From Alphaproteobacteria bacterium UBA5343 (lineage in GTDB: Bacteria > Pseudomonadota > Alphaproteobacteria > RF32 > UBA5343), in the NCBI GenBank assembly GCA_002410125.1, contig DHQH01000113.1, positions 43,152-53,830 of the forward strand: a stretch of DNA of 10,679 nucleotides, given 5' to 3'. Each line of letters begins with the position of its first letter. Positions within the stretch are counted from its first letter, which is position 1. The position numbers were made by a program, and so were the translations under genes. Shown here piece by piece: positions 1 to 6,952 of the stretch. The notes below the pieces were generated by a model. That model had not been told where the DNA came from. It saw nothing but the letters and a program-made list of their open reading frames with translations, and ran no database searches.

Positions 1-90
1 AGATAGATTTTAGGAGATTGTTAAGGATGTGTAGAAATTACTACACGACGATATAATCGACAACAAAGCTACTCTTAGAATACTCTTAAA
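1..90 (-). repeat. Palindromic intergenic repeat, copy A (cut by window edge)
   Basis: Imperfect palindrome centred near 37–38. The inner stem is GTGTAG (29–34) with CTACAC (41–46) around a 6-nt loop. Further out GATT (16–19) pairs with AATC (55–58), and AGA/TAG (1–6) pairs with CTA/TCT (69–75). The outer arm probably continues beyond base 1. It shares TTTTAGGAGATTGTT (8–22) exactly with copy B at 2547–2561. It shares 14 of 15 bases (1–15) with copy C at 7151–7165. It shares 13 of 14 bases of TAATCGACAACAAA (54–67) with copy B. TAGAAT (76–81) is present in all three copies. It lies just downstream of the stop codon of the small lipoprotein gene. Confidence 0.75.
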
Positions 91-94
91 AAAG

Positions 95-223
95 TTAATC
101 GAAAGGTGATGTTATAACATCTGTCGCAATCCCTGCTGCAGTTCCCGCAACAGTTAGAGCAATACCAACAACTGAACAACCAGATAACATTATAGTTAAC
201 AATAACACATTCAAAATTTTCAT
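95..223 (-). CDS. Small predicted lipoprotein, 42 aa
   Basis: This short gene encodes MKILNVLLLTIMLSGC followed by SVVGIALTVAGTAAG and a short polar end (DVITSPFD), then TAA. The first 15 residues form a lipoprotein signal peptide: one Lys, a hydrophobic stretch, and the lipobox L-S-G-C with Cys16 as the lipidation site. The mature part would be only 27 residues, rich in Gly, Ala, Val and Thr. The ATG is preceded by AAGGAG at an 8-nt spacing, an excellent ribosome binding site, and an extended -10 promoter lies about 35 nt further up. It resembles in general character the tiny entericidin-like or 'SVVG' lipoproteins of proteobacteria, but I cannot assign a family. Role unknown; the predicted location is the outer or inner membrane, facing the periplasm. 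Repeat copy A begins right after its stop codon. Confidence 0.75.
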   Translation of the reverse strand: MKILNVLLLTIMLSGCSVVGIALTVAGTAAGIATDVITSPFD

Positions 224-257
224 AGATACTACTCCTTAACCAACTCAACATCTAATC

Positions 258-290
258 AGTATAACATAACAAAACCACAAACAGAAATAA
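258..290 (-). promoter_or_regulatory. Extended -10 promoter for the small lipoprotein gene
   Basis: On the minus strand TG-T-TATACT (258–266) matches an extended -10 element; no good -35 is visible. Transcription would start near 251, giving a leader of about 28 nt that contains the AAGGAG ribosome binding site. This supports the lipoprotein gene as an independent unit. The rest of 224–348 holds only a 5-bp hairpin (TCGTT/AACGA, 327–341) and the inverted repeat AATCA-TATG-TGATT (311–324). No clear terminator for the J-protein gene is seen there. Confidence 0.45.
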
Positions 291-348
291 AAAATCGACA
301 TCTAACCTAAAATCATATGTGATTAATCGTTCAAAAAACGAAGACTTA

Positions 349-1011
349 CTACTCAAACCAAGATTTTGCTTTTACCCATGCTTCATTAAGCTTAATAATA
401 CGATTCTCATCTTCTTCATTCTTATCTGGGTGATATATTTTAGCCAATGCTCTATAGGCTTTTTTCACATCATCTAAACTATCCCCATCATTATATGGCA
501 GATAATTCATCCAATCTGGATTACCTGCAGAATTTTTACTATTAACAAGCCTATCATTTTCTATGGCTAAATCTTCCAACTCTTCTTTCAATTTACGATT
601 TTCTTTGAAGAATTTATCATCATCCATTGTTTCACTGATACTATCAATTTCACTTTTTAAGTCTTTAATTTGTGATTCTAAATTATAAATATAATTAACT
701 TTATCTGCATCTTTCATAGAATATGTTCTTTGATTTTTTCGAGCCTTTACTATCTCTGTATTTGCTTCTTTTAGGTATTTGGTTGTGATAACTAATCTAC
801 CACCAATAAAAACAAACACAAAAACAACTAATATGATGGAATATAGATAATCTGTAAAAGAAATTATATTATTGAAATAAAGATATAAGCTAAATAAAAA
901 CACATCTGCAATAACTGATACAAATAACCTTTTACCTTTTGGTAAAAAATCTACAAAAGACGGATTATAAGATTTAAAAACCTGAAATATACCTAATAAA
1001 AATGTTATCAA
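349..1011 (-). CDS. Membrane-anchored coiled-coil protein with C-terminal J domain
   Basis: The 220-aa protein has two predicted membrane helices (about 28–47 and 53–74) and a basic stretch (77–95). A heptad-rich, probably coiled-coil segment follows (about 105–157), then a C-terminal J domain (about 165–220). The J domain shows helix II (DDVKKAYRALAKIY), the HPD triad at 194–196 that stimulates Hsp70 ATPase, and helix III (NRIIKLNEAWVKAK). There is no G/F region or zinc finger, so it is a class-C co-chaperone, likely recruiting DnaK to the inner membrane; its client is unknown. The start codon is TTG, chosen because AGGAG lies 5 nt upstream and no ATG occurs before codon 99. The AGGAG overlaps the TAG stop of the preceding gene, which implies coupled translation. 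It is not DjlA, which has a different N-terminal layout. Confidence 0.85.
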   Translation of the reverse strand: MITFLLGIFQVFKSYNPSFVDFLPKGKRLFVSVIADVFLFSLYLYFNNIISFTDYLYSIILVVFVFVFIGGRLVITTKYLKEANTEIVKARKNQRTYSMKDADKVNYIYNLESQIKDLKSEIDSISETMDDDKFFKENRKLKEELEDLAIENDRLVNSKNSAGNPDWMNYLPYNDGDSLDDVKKAYRALAKIYHPDKNEEDENRIIKLNEAWVKAKSWFE

Positions 1012-1013
1012 GA

Positions 1014-1022
1014 GGGCTCCTA
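1014..1022 (-). promoter_or_regulatory. Ribosome binding site overlapping a stop codon, supports TTG start
   Basis: The minus strand reads TAG-GAG-CCCTC-TTG. The stop codon of the upstream membrane-protein gene supplies the first bases of the Shine–Dalgarno AGGAG, and the TTG start lies 5 nt later. This arrangement favours reinitiation by ribosomes finishing the upstream gene. Confidence 0.65.
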
Positions 1023-1343
1023 TCCAAAAGCTATTATATAGAAAAATGATATAGTCATATAACTAACTAATATCATATGTATCACAGCTACAACAAAATT
1101 AAACAAGAAATTATTAAAATCGAATTCTTTGCCTCCAGTTTTATAGCAAGGATTAATCACTAAATTATAAAACAAAGACAATAACAAAAACAAAGCATAA
1201 GGATAAATTGTTGAATAAAGAGCAATGATAGTTTCCATATCTTCTAAAACGAAGAAACAAAAAACACCAAATATAATAGCAAATAATGTTTTAAAATTCC
1301 AAACAGCTCTGCTAGCAAATAAAGCAATAACACCTTTAAACAT
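1020..1343 (-). CDS. Small integral membrane protein, 107 aa, unknown function
   Basis: I do not recognise the family. The protein has three likely membrane helices: about 15–33 (rich in Phe, Ile and Val), 38–62 and 79–105. A short polar loop (about 63–78, with CYKTGGKEFD) separates helices two and three. There is no signal peptide cleavage site or recognisable catalytic motif. The ATG lies inside the end of the glycosyltransferase gene: the two overlap by 8 nt (ATGTTTAA), the usual layout for coupled translation. It is followed by the J-protein gene, whose ribosome binding site overlaps its stop. Its position between a glycosyltransferase and a membrane J-protein suggests a membrane partner in the same process. 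That is inference only. Confidence 0.7.
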   Translation of the reverse strand: MFKGVIALFASRAVWNFKTLFAIIFGVFCFFVLEDMETIIALYSTIYPYALFLLLSLFYNLVINPCYKTGGKEFDFNNFLFNFVVAVIHMILVSYMTISFFYIIAFG

Positions 1344-2382
1344 TCAAATTCTTCTCAATATACGATAAATATGCATCAATCACAGCATCTTCAGTAAACT
1401 CATCTCTGAATTTTTTATAGCCATTTTTTACCATTTTATCAGCTAAATTTTTATCACTCATCAATAAATCAATTTTTTCTGTTAGCTCCTCAACATCATC
1501 AATTTCATATAATAAACCATTTTTCTCATTGTCCACTAAGAAAACACCACCTTGAGATTTTGAAGAAACCATTGGCACCTGATAAGCCCAACCTTCTAAA
1601 ATAATACTTCCAAATGGCTCATGACGAGAAGGTACTACATAAAAATCAACAGCTTTAAAGAACTTACCAATTTCATTTTGGGTAACCCAACCTAAAAACT
1701 TAACTCTATTTTCAACATTCTCTGATTTTGCAACAGATTTCAGATATTCCTCTTCTGGACCATTTCCACCAATCCAAAGATAGGTATTTTTATCTTTTAT
1801 TTTAGAAAAAGATTTTATTAAAACATCCCAAGCTTTATTAACATGAAGTCTACCTAAACCAAAAATTACTTTTGCATCTGCAGGAGTATCATAATCTTCT
1901 TTTTTTACAGCTTCAATTCCATTCTCAACAACAAAATTAGGAATATATTTCAACTTATCTAAAACAACTCCACTATCTTCAAAAAATTTAACAAGATCAG
2001 GAGTGTTACAAATAATTTTATCCATATTTTTATAATATTTCTTGTCGTAATACCCACCAACTTTAGAAAAATTTGCAATACCATTTATCTTTGGACAAGC
2101 AATTGTAGCACGATTTAAATAATTAAGAGTGCAATCAGGATTAAATTCTTGAATAATTTTTTTATATTTTTTCTTAGTTGTAAAATCGAGCATTCCTGAA
2201 AAAGGAAGCTCTACCACATCTAATCCAGCTTCAACTAACCTATTTAATCTATTTTTATTTTTAGTTTTTCTGATCAGAATTTTTTGTTCAATGCCTCTTT
2301 TATGAAAAGCAATAACCATTCGCTCAAAGAAGAGCTCAGCTCCTCCTTCATTTTTACCGCCCATTGCTTGAATAATTTTCAT
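1336..2382 (-). CDS. GT4-family (GT-B fold) glycosyltransferase
   Basis: This is a 348-aa enzyme with the two-domain layout of GT-B retaining glycosyltransferases, which transfer a sugar from a nucleotide-sugar donor to a glycan or lipid acceptor at the cytoplasmic face. Near the N-terminus the acceptor-side loop reads NEGGAE (residues 11–16). The donor domain begins near 171 (VIFGLGRLHVNKAW). It carries the E-x7-E motif in PSRHEPFGSIILEGWA, with Glu255 and Glu263. No signal peptide or membrane helix is present. The reading frame stays open to a GTG at 2409, but I start at ATG 2382. AGAGG lies 10 nt before that ATG, the family normally begins with MKI plus a glycine-rich loop, and the promoter at 2419–2446 would start transcription only a few bases from the GTG. 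Sugar and acceptor are unknown; lipopolysaccharide or another surface glycan is plausible. Confidence 0.85.
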   Translation of the reverse strand: MKIIQAMGGKNEGGAELFFERMVIAFHKRGIEQKILIRKTKNKNRLNRLVEAGLDVVELPFSGMLDFTTKKKYKKIIQEFNPDCTLNYLNRATIACPKINGIANFSKVGGYYDKKYYKNMDKIICNTPDLVKFFEDSGVVLDKLKYIPNFVVENGIEAVKKEDYDTPADAKVIFGLGRLHVNKAWDVLIKSFSKIKDKNTYLWIGGNGPEEEYLKSVAKSENVENRVKFLGWVTQNEIGKFFKAVDFYVVPSRHEPFGSIILEGWAYQVPMVSSKSQGGVFLVDNEKNGLLYEIDDVEELTEKIDLLMSDKNLADKMVKNGYKKFRDEFTEDAVIDAYLSYIEKNLNV

Positions 2383-2418
2383 ATACTTAAAACCTCTAGA
2401 AAAATTCACCCAATTACT

Positions 2419-2446
2419 AATATAAACATATGATTTATAAAATCAA
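2419..2446 (-). promoter_or_regulatory. Sigma-70-like promoter of the glycosyltransferase cassette
   Basis: The minus strand has TTGATT (2441–2446), a 16-nt spacer and TATATT (2419–2424). It lies directly after the ppdK terminator and 36 nt before the chosen start codon. The -35 and spacer include an inverted repeat TGATTT-n3-AAATCA (2431–2445), a possible but unproven operator. It probably drives the three genes down to 349. Confidence 0.5.
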
Positions 2447-2469
2447 ACTCTAATATCTATTACCCCAAT

Positions 2470-2505
2470 AAAAAAAGAGTAGGACCAACAAGCCCTACTC
2501 TCTTT
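2470..2505 (-). terminator. Intrinsic terminator after ppdK
   Basis: On the minus strand AGAGTAGG (2494–2501) pairs perfectly with CCTACTCT (2476–2483) around a 10-nt loop. It is followed by a run of seven T (2470–2476, the last base shared with the stem). It separates ppdK and repeat B from the glycosyltransferase cassette and lies about 125 nt beyond the ppdK stop. Confidence 0.9.
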
Positions 2506-2531
2506 ATAAAATGTCACTCTATAATTATTGC

Positions 2532-2622
2532 ATTATAGGAGGCGAATTTTAGGAGATTGTTTGCGACTAGTACATATTTAGTACTTGAGCAAAATAATCA
2601 ACAACAAAATCGCCCCTAGAAT
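2532..2622 (-). repeat. Palindromic intergenic repeat, copy B
   Basis: Imperfect palindrome centred near 2577. The outer stem is TAGG-a-GGCGA-a-TTTT (2536–2550) with AAAATCGCCCCTA (2606–2618): 13 pairs and two bulged A. The inner stems are TTTGC (2560–2564) with GCAAA (2589–2593), and AGTAC (2569–2573) with GTACT (2581–2585) around a 7-nt loop. Shared islands are TTTTAGGAGATTGTT (2547–2561, identical to copy A), TAATCAACAACAAA (2595–2608) and TAGAAT (2617–2622). The stem sequences differ from those of A and C, yet they pair. It begins 6 nt downstream of the ppdK stop codon. Confidence 0.8.
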
Positions 2623-2628
2623 TAATAA

Positions 2629-5328
2629 TTAACTTGCTTTCTTGTCACAACAACAACCACATCCACCTTTAGCCATACATTCAGCTTGCTTAACAGCAGC
2701 TTGAGCAGCGGCAAGTCTAGCAATAGGCACACGGAATGGTGAACAAGAAACATATGTTAAGCCAACTTTTTGGCAGAATTGGATTGATGCAGGATCACCA
2801 CCATGCTCACCACAGATACCTAATTTGATATCTGGACGAGTTGCTCGACCTTTTTGACAACCCATTTCAACTAATTGACCAACACCATCAACATCAATTG
2901 ATGCGAATGGATCTGCTACATAAACACCTTTTGAACGATATTCTTCAAGGATTGCACCAGTATCATCACGGCTCATACCTAATGTTGTTTGTGTTAAGTC
3001 ATTTGTACCAAATGAGAAGAATTCTGCACCTTTAGCGATTTCATCAGCTGTAAGAGCAGCTCTTGGAAGCTCAATCATTGTACCAACTTTATATTCTAAA
3101 GTTGTACCTGTTTCTTCAAATACTTTTTTAGCTGTTGTATCAACAACTTCTTTAAGAATATCAAATTCTTTTACTTTACCAACTAGTGGAATCATAATTT
3201 CTGGAACCACTGGTTTATCAGCTGTTTTAGAAACTTCTACAGCAGCTTCGATGATTGCTCTTGTTTGCATTTCACAGATTTCTGGATATGTAACAGCAAG
3301 ACGACAACCACGGTGACCTAACATTGGGTTAGATTCGTGAAGTGCTTCAGCTCTTTCTTTAACAAATTCAAAAGAAACACCAATATGAGAAGCAAGTTCT
3401 TTCATTTCTGCTTCTGTGTGAGGTAAGAACTCATGTAATGGTGGATCTAATAATCTAACAGTTACTGGCAGACCAGCCATAATTTTGAATAATGATGTAA
3501 AATCTTCTCTTTGATATGGAAGAAGTTTAGCTAAAGCTGCTTTTCTACCTTCAACATCTTGAGCTAAGATCATTTGTCTCATATCTTGAATTCTTGCAGC
3601 ATCAAAGAACATATGTTCTGTTCTGCAAAGACCAATACCTTGAGCACCAAAATCAACAGCTTGTTTAGCATCTGTTGGAGTTTCAGCATTTGCTCTAACT
3701 TCCATAGTTCTAAGTTCATCTGCCCATGCCATTAATTTACCAAAGTTACCTGTAAGTTCAGGTTGAACTGTTGGCATAGCACCTTCAATAATTTCACCTT
3801 TAGCACCATCTAAAGAAATCCAATCACCTTCTTTGATTACAGAACCAGAAGTTGTTGAGAATTGTTTTTTAGAATAGTCAATTTTAATATCGTTAGAACC
3901 AGATACACATGGAGTACCCATACCACGAGCAACCACAGCAGCATGAGAAGTCATACCACCTTTAGCAGTTACAACACCTTCTGCAGCATGCATACCACCA
4001 ATATCTTCTGGAGATGTTTCAACACGAACAAGAATAACTTTTTCACCTTTTGAAACCCATGCTTCAGCATCATCAGCAGAGAAAACCGCTTTACCAACAG
4101 AAGCACCAGGAGATGCAGGAAGACCTTTAGCAATTACATTTTTTTCTGCTTTTGGATCTAACATTGGGTGTAAAAGAGTATCTAATTGTTCTGGCTCAAC
4201 TCTGCAAACAGCAGTTTCTTTAGAGATAAGACCTTCATTAACCATATCAACAGCAATTTTTAGAGCTGCAGCAGCAGTTCTTTTACCATTACGAGTTTGA
4301 AGCATCCATAATTTGCCATGTTCAATTGTGAATTCCATATCTTGCATATCTGTATAGTGTTTTTCAAGATTTTCACGAATATCACATAATTCTTTATACA
4401 TAGAAGGCATAACTTCTTCTAAAGAAGGCATACCTGAATCATCTTTAGCCATAGGTTGAGGAGTTCTGATACCAGCCACAACATCTTCACCTTGAGCATT
4501 TACAAGATATTCACCATAGTAAACATTTTCACCAGTTGATGGGTCACGAGTAAAGCAAACACCAGTAGCACAATCGTCACCAGCATTACCAAATACCATA
4601 GCTTGAACATTAACAGCTGTACCCCAGTCACCAGGAATATTATTTAATTTTCTATATGTGTCAGCACGAGGAGTTTCCCAAGAAAGGAACACAGCACCAA
4701 TACCACCCCACAATTGTTCCCAAGGATTTTCAGGGAATACTTTACCAGTTTTAACACCTAGTTCTTTATATTTAGCGATTAATTCTTTAAGATCTTCAGC
4801 TGTTAAATCTAAGTCTGATTCGTAACCTTTAGCAGTTTTCATACCATCTAAGATATGTTCAAAATCATGATGTTCAGCACCTAACACAACATCAGAATAC
4901 ATTTGAATGAATCTTCTATAAGAGTCATAAGCAAATCTTTCATCACCAGAAGCTTTAGCTAAAGCTTTCACTGTGTCATCATTAAGACCTAAGTTAAGAA
5001 CTGTGTCCATCATACCAGGCATAGAAACTCTAGCACCTGAACGAACAGAGAAAAGAAGAGGGTTTTCAGCATCACCGAATTTTTTACCCATTACATCTTC
5101 AACATTTTTCACAGCAGCTTCTACTTGTGCTTTTAATTCTGATGGATATTGTTTTCCATTTGCATAAAAGTGTGTACAAACTTCAGTTGTTACAGTAAAT
5201 CCTGGAGGAACAGGAACACCAACTTTATTCATTTCTGCTAAGTTAGCACCTTTACCACCAAGAAGGTTTTTCATACTAGCATCGCCTTCAGCTTTGCCGT
5301 CTCCGAAAGTATAAACCCATTGAGTCAT
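2629..5328 (-). CDS. ppdK: Pyruvate, phosphate dikinase
   Basis: Cytoplasmic enzyme interconverting ATP + pyruvate + phosphate with AMP + PEP + pyrophosphate. At 899 aa it is the usual length. The N-terminal ATP-grasp domain covers about 1–345 (glycine-rich GGKGANLAEM near 24–33, SVRSGARVSMPGMMDT near 94–109). The central swivelling domain has GGMTSHAAVV at 457–466, with phosphorylated His462 and neighbouring Thr460, the position targeted by regulatory proteins in other members. The C-terminal PEP/pyruvate barrel includes GTNDLTQTT (774–782) and the catalytic Cys839 in GICGEHGGDP. Nothing needed for catalysis is missing. The odd part is the tail after residue 883: it holds five cysteines, three consecutive (C884, C890, C892–894). 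The ATG is preceded by AGGTG. The gene has its own structured leader and terminator, with repeat B at its 3' end. In alphaproteobacteria it may run in the gluconeogenic or the pyrophosphate-dependent glycolytic direction. Confidence 0.97.
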   Translation of the reverse strand: MTQWVYTFGDGKAEGDASMKNLLGGKGANLAEMNKVGVPVPPGFTVTTEVCTHFYANGKQYPSELKAQVEAAVKNVEDVMGKKFGDAENPLLFSVRSGARVSMPGMMDTVLNLGLNDDTVKALAKASGDERFAYDSYRRFIQMYSDVVLGAEHHDFEHILDGMKTAKGYESDLDLTAEDLKELIAKYKELGVKTGKVFPENPWEQLWGGIGAVFLSWETPRADTYRKLNNIPGDWGTAVNVQAMVFGNAGDDCATGVCFTRDPSTGENVYYGEYLVNAQGEDVVAGIRTPQPMAKDDSGMPSLEEVMPSMYKELCDIRENLEKHYTDMQDMEFTIEHGKLWMLQTRNGKRTAAAALKIAVDMVNEGLISKETAVCRVEPEQLDTLLHPMLDPKAEKNVIAKGLPASPGASVGKAVFSADDAEAWVSKGEKVILVRVETSPEDIGGMHAAEGVVTAKGGMTSHAAVVARGMGTPCVSGSNDIKIDYSKKQFSTTSGSVIKEGDWISLDGAKGEIIEGAMPTVQPELTGNFGKLMAWADELRTMEVRANAETPTDAKQAVDFGAQGIGLCRTEHMFFDAARIQDMRQMILAQDVEGRKAALAKLLPYQREDFTSLFKIMAGLPVTVRLLDPPLHEFLPHTEAEMKELASHIGVSFEFVKERAEALHESNPMLGHRGCRLAVTYPEICEMQTRAIIEAAVEVSKTADKPVVPEIMIPLVGKVKEFDILKEVVDTTAKKVFEETGTTLEYKVGTMIELPRAALTADEIAKGAEFFSFGTNDLTQTTLGMSRDDTGAILEEYRSKGVYVADPFASIDVDGVGQLVEMGCQKGRATRPDIKLGICGEHGGDPASIQFCQKVGLTYVSCSPFRVPIARLAAAQAAVKQAECMAKGGCGCCCDKKAS

Positions 5329-5368
5329 GGTATTATTTCACCTTTTTGTTGTTAAAATTAAAAATTAA

Positions 5369-5387
5369 TAGTGGCTCAAGGCCACCA
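5369..5387 (-). promoter_or_regulatory. Hairpin in the ppdK leader
   Basis: In the ppdK leader RNA, UGGUGGC pairs with GCCACUA around a 5-nt CUUGA loop, giving 7 pairs including one G·U. It is followed by an AU-rich stretch with UUUUUAAUUUU about 40 nt before the start codon. It could act as a weak attenuator or a stabilising leader hairpin. The T-run is interrupted, so full termination is unlikely. Confidence 0.45.
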
Positions 5388-5412
5388 GTTTTACGAAACT
5401 TTTTACTTAACA

Positions 5413-5441
5413 GTTCTAGTACTTCTTTAAGGTAACTGCAA
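5413..5441 (-). promoter_or_regulatory. Possible ppdK promoter
   Basis: The minus strand reads TTGCAG (5436–5441), a 17-nt spacer, then TAGAAC (5413–5418). It is the best-spaced pair between the glmM terminator and ppdK. An AT-rich alternative (TATATAA, near 5450) sits closer to the glmM terminator but lacks a -35. A CAGTT/AACTG inverted repeat (5411–5415, 5434–5438) overlaps this site. Confidence 0.3.
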
Positions 5442-5471
5442 GAAGAAATTTATATAACTATAAGAAACTTT

Positions 5472-5510
5472 AAAAATAGCCCATTTTTAAACAAAAAACG
5501 AGCTATTTTA
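5472..5510 (-). terminator. Intrinsic terminator after glmM
   Basis: On the minus strand AAAATAGC (5502–5509) pairs with GCTATTTT (5473–5480). The 21-nt interior can pair further (TTTTT with AAAAA), and the stem runs into a T-rich end. It lies about 30 nt past the glmM stop and is the natural end of its transcript. Being AT-rich it is weaker than the ppdK terminator. Confidence 0.6.
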
Positions 5511-5538
5511 TGACAAAAATTTCAGTTATTTCGATTCT

Positions 5539-6903
5539 TTACATAGACGCATTTACCAATTCAATTTCTTTGGCTATCGATTCTACTACTTTTTCTACTT
5601 TTTTTACATCTATTCCCTCAGCCATCACTCTCACTACAGGTTCAGTTCCAGATTTTCTAATCACAACTCTACCATCACTTTTTAAGAATTTTTCATTCTT
5701 TTCAATTGATTTTACTACTTTTTTATCTTCCAGAATTTTCACTAAACATTCTCGAGATTTACATCTAACATTTATCATTTTTTGTGGCATTGGAGTAAAT
5801 ACATTTAACAATTCACTTGCAAATTTTGGACTATATTGAACAGCTTTACAAACTTGTAATGCGGCTAAAAGACCATCACCTGTTGATGCAAAATCAGATA
5901 AAACGATATGACCTGATTGCTCACCACCAACACTATACCCATGTTCTCTCATAGCCTCAAGAACATACCTATCCCCTACTTTGGTTCTAACAAGCTTCAT
6001 ATCATTATTTTCAAGATATTTTTCCATACCCATATTAGACATGATAGTCGCAACAACAGTATTATCTTTTAAGTTATTTTCTAGCTTCATTTGAGTAGCA
6101 ATTAAAGCAATAATCTGATCACCATCAATCATTTTGCCATTTTCATCACATACAATTAAACGATCTGCATCACCATCAAGAGCAAGTCCCAAATCAGCTT
6201 GATGTTTTACAACTTCCTCACACATAAAATCAGTCGCAGTTGCTCCACACCCTTTATTGATATTATATCCATTTGGATTTACACCAATTGTTACGACTTC
6301 TGCACCTAATTCTTCTAATACCATAGGAGCCACTTTATAAGCTGCACCATTTGCACAATCTAAAACAATTTTTAATCCATCTAAAGATACTTCATCAGAC
6401 AATGAAGACTTAACTGACATAATATAACGACCAAACACATCATCAATTCTCTTAGCTCTACCAATATCATAAGATTCAACTAGATATTGATTGACATCAC
6501 CAAGCATCATCTTTTCAATATCTTCTTCAGCCTCATCAGAAAGTTTGAAACCATCAGGACCAAACAACTTAATACCATTATCAAAATAAGGATTATGTGA
6601 TGCAGAAATCATCACCCCTAAATCAGCTCTCATAGATTTAACAACCATAGAAACAGATGGAGTTGGCATTGGACCTGTAATTAAAACATCCATACCAACT
6701 GCAGTAAAACCTGCCACAATTGCAGATTCAATCATATAACCAGACAATCTAGTATCTTTACTAACTACTATCTTGTTACGATAACCCTCTTTTTTAAAAT
6801 AACTACCTGCTGCAATACCAAGTTTCATTGCCATTTCAGCAGTCATTGGATAGGTATTAGCTTTACCTCTAATTCCATCAGTACCAAATAATTGTCTAGC
6901 CAT
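5539..6903 (-). CDS. glmM: Phosphoglucosamine mutase
   Basis: Converts glucosamine-6-phosphate to glucosamine-1-phosphate in the cytoplasm, the second step towards UDP-GlcNAc for peptidoglycan and lipid A. The protein has 454 aa, near the usual 445–450. All four alpha-D-phosphohexomutase domains are intact: the N-terminal FGTDGIRG (6–13), the phosphoserine loop ASHNP (101–105, Ser102 phosphorylated), the Mg-binding DGDADR (243–248), the sugar-specificity loop GEQSG (327–331), and the phosphate-binding RKSGTEP (416–422). The ATG has AGGGA 5 nt upstream, but that site can be buried in a leader hairpin. It follows ftsH as is usual in alphaproteobacteria, with an unusually long 318-nt gap containing repeat C, so it may also have a separate promoter. 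Confidence 0.97.
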   Translation of the reverse strand: MARQLFGTDGIRGKANTYPMTAEMAMKLGIAAGSYFKKEGYRNKIVVSKDTRLSGYMIESAIVAGFTAVGMDVLITGPMPTPSVSMVVKSMRADLGVMISASHNPYFDNGIKLFGPDGFKLSDEAEEDIEKMMLGDVNQYLVESYDIGRAKRIDDVFGRYIMSVKSSLSDEVSLDGLKIVLDCANGAAYKVAPMVLEELGAEVVTIGVNPNGYNINKGCGATATDFMCEEVVKHQADLGLALDGDADRLIVCDENGKMIDGDQIIALIATQMKLENNLKDNTVVATIMSNMGMEKYLENNDMKLVRTKVGDRYVLEAMREHGYSVGGEQSGHIVLSDFASTGDGLLAALQVCKAVQYSPKFASELLNVFTPMPQKMINVRCKSRECLVKILEDKKVVKSIEKNEKFLKSDGRVVIRKSGTEPVVRVMAEGIDVKKVEKVVESIAKEIELVNASM

Positions 6904-6906
6904 TAT

Positions 6907-6952
6907 TTTCCCTATGATCTATTAATATTTGACTATTAACATAAAAGGGAAA
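6907..6952 (-). promoter_or_regulatory. Leader hairpin able to hide the glmM ribosome binding site
   Basis: On the minus strand the leader can fold as TTTCCC (6947–6952) with GGGAAA (6907–6912), TATG (6940–6943) with CATA (6913–6916), and TTAATA (6934–6939) with TATTAA (6922–6927) around a 6-nt loop. There is a 3-nt bulge on one side and a 5-nt bulge on the other. The AGGGA Shine–Dalgarno (complement of 6909–6913) is entirely inside the stem, and the ATG lies 3 nt beyond it. Stability was judged by eye only; the upper stem is AT-rich. Confidence 0.55.

Noticed and set aside
327..341. TCGTT/AACGA hairpin as a terminator of the J-protein gene
   Set aside because: The stem has only 5 AT-leaning pairs and no T-run follows on the minus strand.
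2383..2409. GTG start giving the glycosyltransferase nine extra residues
   Set aside because: The GTG would lie within a few bases of the predicted transcription start and has no ribosome binding site, while ATG 2382 has AGAGG upstream and matches the family N-terminus.
2841..5167. Plus-strand open frames at 2841–3035, 3862–4053 and 4973–5167
   Set aside because: They lie antisense inside ppdK, have low-complexity compositions (His/Gln- or Ser/Thr-rich), and show no domain or ribosome binding site. They are shadows of the ppdK coding pattern.
5510..5839. Plus-strand 109-aa frame rich in Ser, Thr, Phe and Ile
   Set aside because: It is mostly antisense to the intact 3' part of glmM and begins in the glmM terminator. 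Its composition is a reflection of Lys/Glu-rich coding on the other strand.
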